Part shown: positions 23,763 to 32,654 of the stretch, piece after piece | Layout: every line of letters begins with the position of its first letter | Position numbering within the stretch: position 1 is the stretch's first letter | Origin: Lutispora sp003527145 | GTDB lineage: Bacteria > Bacillota > Clostridia > Lutisporales > Lutisporaceae | DNA length: 64,000 nt | Reading direction: 5' to 3' | Assembly (NCBI GenBank): GCA_029983695.1 | Contig: JASBZB010000003.1 | Coordinates: 1 to 64,000, forward strand | Program-made: the position numbers and the translations under genes | Notes under the pieces: model-generated | What the model saw: only the letters and a program-made list of their open reading frames with translations | Told to the model about the DNA's origin: nothing | The model's database searches: none

Positions 23763-26111
23763 ATGGAAGACTTGATCATCAAATATGCAGAGGAATATGC
23801 CCTTTCTGCCGATAAAAGCATGAATATAGAGGATGAGCAAAGGACTGCTTTTAATCCTGCAATATTTGTATTTGTAGGGGATAAGGTTTATGATGCCATA
23901 AGCTGTATAAGACAGGATATAGAAGGCAAATGGGATAATAGCAGCGGAGTATTATACTTCCATATATATTCTGAAGATAAATGCCGTGATGAAAATACGC
24001 CCGGCTTCAAAATCCAATGCTCAGGGGTTGATCATAAGGAACTGAGGGCCCATATCAGCCATAGCTTTTATAGAGATGAAAAGGGCTTGATAGAACTAAA
24101 CAACGTTATAAGAAGGCTGAAGAATGATCTATTGCAGTATGGCCGCATGTATTCCAATTTTGAGAAGGTCAATATATCACTGATTACCAGGGCAGATGAT
24201 CCCTTGAATATATTGATCCCTGAAATAGCTTTGCTCTTGAAAGCAAAGCTTTATGAGGATTTCAAGATCGTATCGGCGGACCTATATACATTGATCCTGG
24301 AGAGAAACCATGAGGATAACTTCGGTTATTATTCAGCTGCAGCCATGAGCTTTTTTAGAGAAATAGAATATTTTCAATCAAAGGATTATGATTTCAATGC
24401 TCCTCTGGAAGTGCTTGAAGAAGGAATAGAAATAAATGTTTCAAATAATAATACTCCCATATTTGATCTGGTCTATCTGCTGAGCGATAAGAATGAAGCA
24501 GGACTGATACTGGAGAACGCACTGAGGAAAAACTATGAGACCATATCCTATATAAGCCTGTTAAAAAACAGGAGCGTTGATGAAAGTTCCTACGATGCCG
24601 AAAATGGGATATATAATAACAACCAATTCAAGAACAATATCGGCATAAATTCCCCGAGGGTTTCTTATGCCACGGCTGGACTGTCCAAAGTAAAAAGGCC
24701 CAATAGCGCCATCGCCATTGCCGTATTATATAACTTTTACAGAGGGCTGATGGAAAGACTGAAGGATAACGGAAGCTGTGATGATCCGGTAATAATGAAA
24801 GCCCTGGGCCTGGATGCAGACAGGATTGAGGCCCTGGTAGGAGATATAGCCGAAGACAGCTTTGATGTTGAGGATATGATGTGCCTTATGACCAATAAGG
24901 TTTCCTTTGCGGATTTGCAGGGCATGAGCTTGGGCATGGCGGAAAAGAAACTTTATAATGATGTATGCAGCAAATTTTTTCAAGATAATTATGAAAAGCA
25001 GATGGAAAGAAATATTGAAGCTCTGGACCTGGGAAATGAAGTGATAAGGGATATAAGGGAAAACATAATAAACAAACCGGAACTGGGCATATACTGCGCT
25101 TATCTGTGGACAAAGGGAAATGTGATATCCAATGAGATAATCGAATTAAATAAAAGCATTCAGAGGGATATCAACAGGCTCAATAAGGAATTGGATGCCA
25201 TATATGAGGAGCCGGTGTATTTTGGCCCGATGCAAAAAATATTTTTCAATCAAAAAAGTGCTATGAGAAATTTCAAAAGAAGCATGCTGGAGAGGATATA
25301 CGGGCATAAGCTTCAGATATTGAAGCTCAGAGGACAGCAATGCATTGTGAATAAATATGAAGAAATCTTGCTGAAGCTCAATTCGGATCTGGAAAAATAT
25401 ATCAACAGATTGCTTTATATTAAAAGCAGGATAGAAAAATGCCTATTGAACAATGTTAAGCAGGAGGATGAATATCTGGGGCAAAATATAGAGGAATATT
25501 ATGAAACAGTGGTTAAAAAAATAATAGAAGATTTTAAAGCCAAATATGAAGATAATTTTTATTTCGAAGAAAGATTTATTGGAAATATATATGAGCTGCT
25601 TAAAAGAGATGATGAGATATTAATGGAGAAGCTGATAGATAGCTGCAATAAATACATCCTTCCCACAGAATATTTTAATAGGAATTTCGAAGATGAACTC
25701 CATGACAGGGCGAATATCAATATAAAGTTTAACGATGAAAGAGACATATTGACCAAAAAAGAATTATTTAAAAAACTATATGATATACTTGAAGATAATG
25801 GAAAGGTAAATATTTATATATTGAATTTTACCACAAGGCATAGATATGAGGAAAAGTACTTATTCGGCAACTACAACAGCGATTTTATACGTTATGCTTT
25901 TGAGCTTGATCATGGCAGCAGGACCTATAAACTGGGCTGTATACATGAGAGAAGGACCAGCGGGATTGAAAAGCTGAACCTTATGGGAGGATTCACAATA
26001 GAGGATGTCATATATGGGAAAAATGCCATGAAGTATTATGAAATATTTATGAAAAAGGGCTATAGATTGCATGCAATAGATGAGGATAAGCTTCCTCATA
26101 TAGAATATTAG
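23763..26111 (+). CDS. Large cytoplasmic protein of unknown function in the vWA/tubulin cluster
   Basis: I do not recognise this 782-residue protein. It has no signal peptide or membrane helix. The N-terminal 150 residues alternate strands and helices ('AIFVFVGDKVYDAISCIRQDI', 'VLYFHIYSED', 'NISLITRADD'), like a Rossmann-type domain but without a clear P-loop. Residues about 390-640 are long helices rich in Lys, Glu and Asn. The C-terminus ('VNIYILNFTTRHRYEEKYLFG', 'TYKLGCIHERR') is mixed alpha/beta. It directly follows the tubulin-like gene and could be its partner or a diverged, nucleotide-site-less relative. ATG 23763 has AGGAGG four bases upstream. Confidence 0.6.
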   Translation: MEDLIIKYAEEYALSADKSMNIEDEQRTAFNPAIFVFVGDKVYDAISCIRQDIEGKWDNSSGVLYFHIYSEDKCRDENTPGFKIQCSGVDHKELRAHISHSFYRDEKGLIELNNVIRRLKNDLLQYGRMYSNFEKVNISLITRADDPLNILIPEIALLLKAKLYEDFKIVSADLYTLILERNHEDNFGYYSAAAMSFFREIEYFQSKDYDFNAPLEVLEEGIEINVSNNNTPIFDLVYLLSDKNEAGLILENALRKNYETISYISLLKNRSVDESSYDAENGIYNNNQFKNNIGINSPRVSYATAGLSKVKRPNSAIAIAVLYNFYRGLMERLKDNGSCDDPVIMKALGLDADRIEALVGDIAEDSFDVEDMMCLMTNKVSFADLQGMSLGMAEKKLYNDVCSKFFQDNYEKQMERNIEALDLGNEVIRDIRENIINKPELGIYCAYLWTKGNVISNEIIELNKSIQRDINRLNKELDAIYEEPVYFGPMQKIFFNQKSAMRNFKRSMLERIYGHKLQILKLRGQQCIVNKYEEILLKLNSDLEKYINRLLYIKSRIEKCLLNNVKQEDEYLGQNIEEYYETVVKKIIEDFKAKYEDNFYFEERFIGNIYELLKRDDEILMEKLIDSCNKYILPTEYFNRNFEDELHDRANINIKFNDERDILTKKELFKKLYDILEDNGKVNIYILNFTTRHRYEEKYLFGNYNSDFIRYAFELDHGSRTYKLGCIHERRTSGIEKLNLMGGFTIEDVIYGKNAMKYYEIFMKKGYRLHAIDEDKLPHIEY

Positions 26112-26132
26112 GATTCAGAGCTCAGAGTTCTG

Positions 26133-26204
26133 AAGCTATGGTATTCCTTGCGGGTCAGCTGCTAGCTTCTGGCTTCTAGCCTCTAGCTTTGAGTATGCCG
26201 CTGG
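26133..26204. repeat. 72-bp element, inverted copy of 15936-16007
   Basis: Read on the minus strand, this run is identical to 15936-16007 except for three adjacent-region bases (CCTATAAGG versus CCCGCAAGG). A CTCAG-type repeat precedes it (26112-26131), and an AACACGGATTGGCACGG motif follows (26221-26238). The pair brackets four genes of the cluster. Confidence 0.8.
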
Positions 26205-26271
26205 AGTCAGATGGGGACGGGGAACACGGATTGGCACGGGACTTAGAGTTCTATTTAAGGGGGAAAGGTAA

Positions 26272-27549
26272 ATGGGAAAAAGAAGGGTCAGCATCTTAAT
26301 GCTGTGCTTTAGTATGATCGGAGGGCTATTAGGATTTTTCCTGGGAGAATGGCTCATTGATAAATTTTTGCTGGTATGGCCCAGCCCTATCCTGATGGGG
26401 ATGTATTTTGGAATTTTAGCCCTGTTTATCGGTATAATGTGCATATTGGCTGAAAAAGTAAGGCCTGTTTTGATCAGTGCAAGCTGGACGAGCAAGTATT
26501 ATAAAAGCTCCCTGAAATATCTTGTTCCCTGTACCCTTGTTCTATTGTTCTTATGCGCAGGCCTTTTCCAATATATTTACGGGCTGAATTTTCAAAAGGC
26601 AAGGAATATAGATGATATAGTGATACTGGTAGACAATTCGGGCAGCTTGAAAGACACTGACCCGCAAAATAAAAGATTTGAAGCGGTGGAGAGCCTGATC
26701 GCTGAAATGAATGTGCAAAACAGAATATCTGTTTCTGTTTTCAGCGACAATATAAATAAAGTTCAAAACATGGAGACTGTGACCCCGGAGGTCAAAAGCA
26801 ATATTTTAAGCAAGCTTGATGATTACAAGATACCGGATGGAAGGACGAATATCAAAGGCGCTATTTTAAATGCCTTTTCAGATATAAATAATGCAGCTCA
26901 AGATGACAGGGCTGCAATGGTTATACTCCTATCGGACGGCGGAGACAATTTTAATCTGGCCGATACTTTTCAAGAAACGCTGGAACCCTATATAGAATCC
27001 AATATCCCTATATTTTCTATAGGAATGGCGGGCAGCGATGTAAAAATGCTGAAGAAGATATCCCAGGCCACAGGAGGCAATTACTATAATGTATCCAGCG
27101 TGGAAAATGTTAAAAATATATTCAACAAGATATACAGGGAGAAAGATTTAAGGCTATTGGTAGGGGAGAGGCATGGCAGCGCTTCCTGCAGCCTGCTTTA
27201 TTCCATAATGCGTATAGCTTTTATAGCCGTTATCGGCGCTATAATAGGAATCTCCGTAGGAGTGCTGTTTGATGATAAATATATTGCAAGAAGCTTTGCT
27301 CTGGGAGGACTGCTGGCAGGCATAACAGGCGGAGCAATAATAGAAATAGGATTCCGGTGGGCGCCCTGGGCGGGCTTTTTCCACAGGCTCCTGGCGGACA
27401 TTTCCCTCTCTGCAATATTTGCTCTCTTCCCCTTTGTCATAGGGATCAACGAAGCTCAAAATACAGGGAAGAAAAATGGGAATATCCGGAAGGAATCAAG
27501 CTCAAGAGGATCAAGGGATATAGGCAAAACCCAAAGTAGAAGCTTTTAG
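26272..27549 (+). CDS. Multi-pass membrane protein with vWA domain
   Basis: This 425-residue protein has three N-terminal membrane helices (about 7-25, 38-60, 84-104), a vWA domain (about 114-290), and three hydrophobic segments (about 307-390). The MIDAS site is complete: D121-S123-S125 in DNSGS, T in 'DGRTNIKGAIL', and D in 'ILLSDGGDN'. Its architecture resembles BatA-type vWA proteins, although those are usually paired with MoxR ATPases and none is present here. It is the second vWA protein of the cluster and may form a membrane complex with the one at 17948. A GGGGGAAAGG run precedes the ATG. The C-terminal 30 residues are polar and basic. Confidence 0.8.
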   Translation: MGKRRVSILMLCFSMIGGLLGFFLGEWLIDKFLLVWPSPILMGMYFGILALFIGIMCILAEKVRPVLISASWTSKYYKSSLKYLVPCTLVLLFLCAGLFQYIYGLNFQKARNIDDIVILVDNSGSLKDTDPQNKRFEAVESLIAEMNVQNRISVSVFSDNINKVQNMETVTPEVKSNILSKLDDYKIPDGRTNIKGAILNAFSDINNAAQDDRAAMVILLSDGGDNFNLADTFQETLEPYIESNIPIFSIGMAGSDVKMLKKISQATGGNYYNVSSVENVKNIFNKIYREKDLRLLVGERHGSASCSLLYSIMRIAFIAVIGAIIGISVGVLFDDKYIARSFALGGLLAGITGGAIIEIGFRWAPWAGFFHRLLADISLSAIFALFPFVIGINEAQNTGKKNGNIRKESSSRGSRDIGKTQSRSF

Positions 27550-27562
27550 GGGGGAATGTTTT

Positions 27563-28201
27563 GTGGAATATAAAGAACCCACATCAATGGGAGAGCAAAT
27601 AAAGGACATTCAGGGTTTTGTGGATGGAGACAAGCTTGTTTTGAAATGGCTTTGGCCCAATGGGATAGATTCTGTATATATATACAAGTCTTGTGAAGAT
27701 GAAGCAGTGACCATAGATATGATCAATAATAATAACGCCAGATTATACACAAAAGAAGAATATAAAGAGTTCTACGGATATTATGAAAGAATAAATGAAA
27801 TAGAGAAGATCACATATTGGATTTTTCCATGTGTGAAAGAAAACGGGAAGCTGTTGCTTATCAATCAAAACGGAATAGATAACAGGATAACATTGAGCCT
27901 GGGCAAGGCTAATATATTTTATTCCATCAAGGAAAAAAGAAGATTATTTAAGAATACAAAAATCGTTAAAATAATTGTCAGATGCGATAAGGCCATAGGA
28001 AAAGAAGTGCTTTGCTACGTAATAAAATCAGGGGCCAGTCCAATAAATAAGGATGACGGCAAGCGCTATTCCTTTAATCAGGATTTTAATGTAGGAAGAA
28101 ATCCGCTGCCGGAGATAGAGATCAAAACAGATGACAGCATAAGAATATTCTTTCAGGATGGCAAAAAATACGGTGAGATCTATGAATTGATACGGGAATA
28201 G
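27563..28201 (+). CDS. Beta-sandwich protein of unknown function (FN3-like N-terminus)
   Basis: The 212-residue protein starts with GTG at 27563 behind AGGGGGGAA. Its first 60 residues have a fibronectin-III-like strand pattern ('IQGFVDGDKLVLKWLWPNGI', 'VYIYKS'), and the rest is also strand-rich ('KIVKIIVRCDKAIGKEVLCY', 'IEIKTDDSIRIFFQD'). There is no signal peptide, so it should be cytoplasmic. It is packed 13 bases after the vWA gene and 10 bases before the GTPase, implying a fixed complex with them. A role as adaptor is inferred only from position. Confidence 0.6.
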   Translation: MEYKEPTSMGEQIKDIQGFVDGDKLVLKWLWPNGIDSVYIYKSCEDEAVTIDMINNNNARLYTKEEYKEFYGYYERINEIEKITYWIFPCVKENGKLLLINQNGIDNRITLSLGKANIFYSIKEKRRLFKNTKIVKIIVRCDKAIGKEVLCYVIKSGASPINKDDGKRYSFNQDFNVGRNPLPEIEIKTDDSIRIFFQDGKKYGEIYELIRE

Positions 28202-28211
28202 GAGGATGAAA

Positions 28212-29480
28212 ATGGGCATATTTGATAATATTAAAAAAAGCTTAGGCCAAAGGAACAAGAAAGAGCATATACCACCCTATTATGATATAGTTTGTCCTTT
28301 TTGCTTTAAGAAATATTCTCCAAAGGAAGTGGTTTTCAGGGCTGCACATGCAGAGGAAGACGATGAGGAATTCTTTCTGAAGGAGGACAGCCTTCTGAAT
28401 GAATATAGAAGCAAATTCAATCTGGCACCTTTGCCCGATATGGAGGCGATCATCGAGGATATGGACCGGATACCCGAGGAGAGCAAGAAATATGCAGACG
28501 GGGTTTTGGTCCAGATAATAGACAAGCACGGCATAGCAACGAATAAAAGATTATGTCCCAAATGCCATAATGAATTGCCTATAACCGCCGGGAAGTTTCC
28601 CAGCAATATTATTTCAATAGTGGGAGCATCTCAGGTAGGAAAATCTGTATATATGACTTCGCTGATACATACCCTTCAGAACTTCACCGCCTATAATTTT
28701 GATGCTGCCTGCCTCCCCGTGAGTGTTGATGTGAGCAAGAAATTCAGAGAATCCTATGAGGAGCCGCTGTATGACAGGGGGGTATTATTTGATCCGACAC
28801 AAAAAGAAGTCAGGCAGGAGCCGCTTATGTTTCAGTTTAAGTTTAAAAATGAAAACAAACCCCCTGTTACTCTAGTCTTTTTTGATGTGGCGGGCGAAGG
28901 CATGATAGACCAGGATTATATGGACATATTTGCAACCCATATAAAAAACTCCGCAGGTATTTTATTTTTGGTGGATCCACTTCAGATAAGGACCATAAGA
29001 AATAAAATTGATATAAAGAAGGGTGCGGATTCCGGAGAATTTGCCTCCAAGTATGATGAGCCCAGGGAGGTTATAATAAGTCTTTTCGAAAACTTTATCG
29101 GACATCAGGAAAAGGGCAAGACCGATATACCGACAGCCGTGGTCCTTACAAAAAGCGATATGCTGAGAATATTGTCAGAGGATGAGTATATAAAAGAGAA
29201 TAGCAATATATTCTACAATGTAAACCACAAGAGCACTTTTAATTTGACGGAATTTGAGAACATAAACGGTGAAGTAAAAAGATTTTTAGAAAAGGTTGAC
29301 AGAGCCTTTACGGATGCTTTGGAAGTGCATTTTAAAGACAGAGCATTTTTTGCGGTATCAGCGCTGGGAAGCAATCCGGTAGATAGAAGAGTTCAAGGGA
29401 TAGTCAGTCCTGTCAGAGTAGACGAACCTTTTTTGTGGCTTTTATATAAGCTTGGTTATATAGAAGGGAGCAGGGTCTAA
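28212..29480 (+). CDS. P-loop GTPase with N-terminal zinc ribbon (double-GTPase-like family)
   Basis: This 422-residue protein has a split zinc ribbon (CPFC at 28-31, CPKC at 115-118) and a GTPase domain: Walker A GASQVGKS (138-145), G3 DVAGE from D225 and G4 TKSD (313-316), the latter specifying guanine. The G3 is DxAGE rather than DxxGQ. The protein resembles the bacterial TRAFAC GTPases catalogued as double-GTPase (DO-GTPase) modules coupled to GAP1 proteins; a second GTPase copy is not visible here. ATG at 28212 is chosen because GGAGG ends six bases earlier. It abuts the GAP1-like gene (TAA then GTG with no gap), so the two are almost certainly made together and act as one switch. Confidence 0.82.
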   Translation: MGIFDNIKKSLGQRNKKEHIPPYYDIVCPFCFKKYSPKEVVFRAAHAEEDDEEFFLKEDSLLNEYRSKFNLAPLPDMEAIIEDMDRIPEESKKYADGVLVQIIDKHGIATNKRLCPKCHNELPITAGKFPSNIISIVGASQVGKSVYMTSLIHTLQNFTAYNFDAACLPVSVDVSKKFRESYEEPLYDRGVLFDPTQKEVRQEPLMFQFKFKNENKPPVTLVFFDVAGEGMIDQDYMDIFATHIKNSAGILFLVDPLQIRTIRNKIDIKKGADSGEFASKYDEPREVIISLFENFIGHQEKGKTDIPTAVVLTKSDMLRILSEDEYIKENSNIFYNVNHKSTFNLTEFENINGEVKRFLEKVDRAFTDALEVHFKDRAFFAVSALGSNPVDRRVQGIVSPVRVDEPFLWLLYKLGYIEGSRV

Positions 29481-32213
29481 GTGATAGAACAGCAGTATTA
29501 TACAAGAGAGAGAAGGGGCATATTCCGCTCTGCCGAGGGTTATGACAGCATAGCAAAATCCAAGGGCTTGAATGATAATTTCATAAAGAAATACCTTCAT
29601 CCCTTTTGCTTCTATAGCCCGCCCAAAAGCCTGGAAGAGATTGATGAAAGAGATATTAGCAAGTTTCCTCAATGCTTGACCTGCTTCCAGGTTGAAAGCG
29701 GCGAATTGATCATAGGGAATACTTCTTATGTGGGTGCCGACTTCACCGGACTGAGAAATACCTTTTTCACCCATAACTTTATAATACCGGCCAATGAGAA
29801 GGAAGGGTACCTGAAGGATTTCAACAGATTAATATTTGCTGAAGGCTTTGGTTCAAGTTATGACATAGAAAAAGGGAAGCTGATAGAACAGATCAGCCGT
29901 CTGCAGTATGATGATGCAGGAGACCTCAAGGCAGATAAGCGAGTGCTCATCGAAAAGCTTGGAATAACCAAAGAAATATTCAAAAAAATGCTGTATGCAG
30001 CATTTCTGACTGCCGAGGGAAAGAAAAAACTGTATATATCATTGAATGTGGATGCAGGTGATATATCCTTATATGCCAAAGTTTTATTAAAGCATATTTT
30101 TATGGGATTGCCCTATGACCTGAAGAGCAATATGGGATTCATGACCTACTCTAAAGAGGCAGAGGCAAGAAAATACATAAATATAACCTTTGTTGAAAAG
30201 GGCAGCATCAGGATGGGTGACAGCAGGTATGAAAGGGATTATGTATTCGATCTGTCCCAAAACAGAATTCCATATAATGATTTTAATATAGAGCATAATG
30301 ATTATTTGGATTTTATATGGGAAAGCATAATGAGCGGTAAAAGCCCGGATGAGTTTTATAGATTCTGTCAGCCTATTTTAGCAGATATGAAGCAGGATAA
30401 ACGTATTCAGTTGGAAACCTATGATGAACTGAGCAGGATTTTTCAGATCAGAAACGGAGATGAACAGCTGTTCGTCAATAATAGAGAAGAGATACTGGAT
30501 AGCTTTTTTAAGTATTTAAATAAAACCAACAGGATTGATAAAGAAGAGCTGGACAGTGTTTTCCTTGAGCTGCTGGATAAGGAAAAGAAGGATTTGATGG
30601 AGGCAAGCCGGTATATACCGACAAATAATACCATTCTGTCCTATATGAGATATTACGGATTTGGCGACAGCAGCGTCAATGTAAAAATAGCTTTTATAAT
30701 ACTGCTGGCTATAAAAAATAGCAAGGCTTTCAAAGAAGCAAGCTATGCCTCCCAAGTATTTAAGACCATATCCAAGGACGGAGATCTCCTTAAAGAATTG
30801 ATAGATATGACCTTCAAATATAATGCCCTATTTATCATAGAGGATTATTTCAATGAAAGGCTGAATAGCATAACCGGCCTGAAGGAGCTTTTCAATGAGA
30901 TCAAATTTTGGGCTGATACATCCTATAAGATTGTTTCAGAGGGATTTTTCATAAATGGAACCCTGGATAAGCTGCTGGGTTTTTTAGAAAAGTCAAGGGA
31001 CAAGATCTATATGGGAAAGGAGATACATCAGTTTATCCCCGGGCTTTGCAATAACTCTGGGTCTCCCCAGGCCGGCAAAGCGTGCAAGGAGTATGGAGAA
31101 TACATTCTGAAGAGAGTAAAGGAATATATATATAGAAACATAGAATTAGGCCAATTAGAGAGCAAAGACATAATAAATCTGGGTTATCTGAAGCTCGGCA
31201 CAGATGAAGAGAAATATTTAATTCTGGAGGATATCAGGGATCTGATGGCGGAAGACGGGGAAAAAGCCAGGAGCAGCATCAGAGAAAGAATGCTTGATAA
31301 GAGATATGGCATATATGCAGATAATATGAAATCCCTGATAAAGAAAATCTATAAGGACAATATCAGCCCCTCAAGCTTAGAGAATATTTCAATGGCGTTT
31401 ATCCAAGGGGGAACTGTGAGGGAGCTGAAGTATGATGCGGAGCAAATGCTGGGCTATATTTATTCAAATGGAGGGAAAGCTTCGGTTTACGATTATATAA
31501 TATGGTCCTTTGAAAACAATGTTTTCACCAATACTCTCAATTATGAAAGCCATAAAGATGCAGTGAAGAATTATTTCATAAATGATGACAGAGAAGCCAT
31601 TAAGGATAAAGCCATAAGGAAAAGACTATATGGCTGCAATAACAAACTGTTGGATATGATGATAAAGGATATAGACTATGAGGTTTCCAGCCCTTTTATG
31701 AAATTTATGGAGAAAAATAAGAATAAAATAATGGGGACTGCAGGAATAGCTTTAGCATCCATTTTATTGATATTTGCCTCTCTATTTTTCCTGGAATATG
31801 TACACAGAGGAGAAAATGAGCCCGGTGAAAATCCTGCAAGGATTCAAATAGCTGACATGAAGATCCAGATTAAATCGGAGATAGATAATATAGCAGGAGA
31901 GGATTTTAATTATAAAATTTTTGCAGGAATTGAAGACATCGGAGAAGCTGATATGGAAACCGGGATCACCTATAAAAATATCATGATTGACAATGATGGT
32001 AATTTCTCTGCAGAAGAAGAGGATGTAGAAGAGTTCGAAAGGAAAGGAAGAAGCAAGATAAAGGATGATATTATCCTGAAGTACTCCGTCCGTTTAAGCA
32101 CACGAAAAGATTTGAAAGCTGAAAATGTTGACAGCCAAGAAAAACTAGAAAAAGCTTATAAAGCTATAGAAAAGATTTTGGTTGACAATTACCGCATATG
32201 GGAAGGGCTGTAA
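29481..32213 (+). CDS. GAP1-like (GTPase-associated protein 1) membrane protein
   Basis: The 910-residue protein opens with 'EQQYYTRERRGIFRSAEGY' and a following 'SKGL', the hallmark N-terminus of GAP1-type proteins associated with bacterial double-GTPases; 'LTCFQVESGELIIGNTSYVGAD' and 'NTFFTHNFIIP' follow, as in that family. Residues about 150-740 are helical. A single membrane helix lies at about 750-774, leaving a 136-residue C-terminal domain on the other side. The start GTG directly follows the GTPase stop. It is the likely effector or regulator of the GTPase, tethering it to the membrane. Family assignment is from memory of conserved motifs; function as a conflict (defence) module is inferred. 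Confidence 0.75.
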   Translation: MIEQQYYTRERRGIFRSAEGYDSIAKSKGLNDNFIKKYLHPFCFYSPPKSLEEIDERDISKFPQCLTCFQVESGELIIGNTSYVGADFTGLRNTFFTHNFIIPANEKEGYLKDFNRLIFAEGFGSSYDIEKGKLIEQISRLQYDDAGDLKADKRVLIEKLGITKEIFKKMLYAAFLTAEGKKKLYISLNVDAGDISLYAKVLLKHIFMGLPYDLKSNMGFMTYSKEAEARKYINITFVEKGSIRMGDSRYERDYVFDLSQNRIPYNDFNIEHNDYLDFIWESIMSGKSPDEFYRFCQPILADMKQDKRIQLETYDELSRIFQIRNGDEQLFVNNREEILDSFFKYLNKTNRIDKEELDSVFLELLDKEKKDLMEASRYIPTNNTILSYMRYYGFGDSSVNVKIAFIILLAIKNSKAFKEASYASQVFKTISKDGDLLKELIDMTFKYNALFIIEDYFNERLNSITGLKELFNEIKFWADTSYKIVSEGFFINGTLDKLLGFLEKSRDKIYMGKEIHQFIPGLCNNSGSPQAGKACKEYGEYILKRVKEYIYRNIELGQLESKDIINLGYLKLGTDEEKYLILEDIRDLMAEDGEKARSSIRERMLDKRYGIYADNMKSLIKKIYKDNISPSSLENISMAFIQGGTVRELKYDAEQMLGYIYSNGGKASVYDYIIWSFENNVFTNTLNYESHKDAVKNYFINDDREAIKDKAIRKRLYGCNNKLLDMMIKDIDYEVSSPFMKFMEKNKNKIMGTAGIALASILLIFASLFFLEYVHRGENEPGENPARIQIADMKIQIKSEIDNIAGEDFNYKIFAGIEDIGEADMETGITYKNIMIDNDGNFSAEEEDVEEFERKGRSKIKDDIILKYSVRLSTRKDLKAENVDSQEKLEKAYKAIEKILVDNYRIWEGL

Positions 32214-32311
32214 GACCTGCTTACTAAGCCTTTTGATTATCAAATCTTCAACCACTTTGCGGATGGCCGGAGCAATTATCCCAAGACGATGAAAGACTTA
32301 TGACCGCATTG

Positions 32312-32343
32312 CCGTCTCTTTTGGAGGCGGTTTATTTTTTTTT
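32312..32343 (+). terminator. Rho-independent terminator of the vWA/tubulin/GTPase cluster
   Basis: CCGTCTC (32312-32318) pairs with GAGGCGG (32324-32330) with one G-T pair, followed by TTTATTTTTTTTTT. It closes the ten-gene run. Confidence 0.82.
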
Positions 32344-32395
32344 GGAAAATCACCTTCCTTAGAGTTACTTATATATCAGAAGGGAGGTGATATGA

Positions 32396-32617
32396 ATGGC
32401 AGTAAACGCAATCGTAAAAAATGTGAAGCTCCAGATAAAATATCTGGGCGAGGTCAAAGACGGCAAGCAGGCATACATCTCAAAGACTTACAACAAGGTA
32501 AAGCCTGAAGCCGCAGACCAGGACATCTATGATGCTGCAGGGATCATAGCGGGGCTTCAGACCAAAGAAATATTCAGCATAAACAAAGCTGAGGATTCTG
32601 AACTGGTAGAGGCTTAG
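32396..32617 (+). CDS. DUF1659 family small protein
   Basis: This 73-residue protein matches DUF1659: a 'LGEVKDGKQAYISKTYNKVKPEA' centre and 'YDAAGIIAGLQTKEI' near the end. It is found in Firmicutes together with DUF2922 and YvrJ proteins, as here. The function is unknown. A strong GGGAGGTG precedes the ATG. Confidence 0.82.
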   Translation: MAVNAIVKNVKLQIKYLGEVKDGKQAYISKTYNKVKPEAADQDIYDAAGIIAGLQTKEIFSINKAEDSELVEA

Positions 32618-32654
32618 CACAATAAGTGACAATGATTGAAGGGAGGTGTAAAGC

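Noticed and set aside
26136..26495. A minus-strand frame across the 72-bp repeat and the start of the second vWA gene
   Set aside because: Its second half is repeat-derived sequence, and it opposes a clearly real gene.
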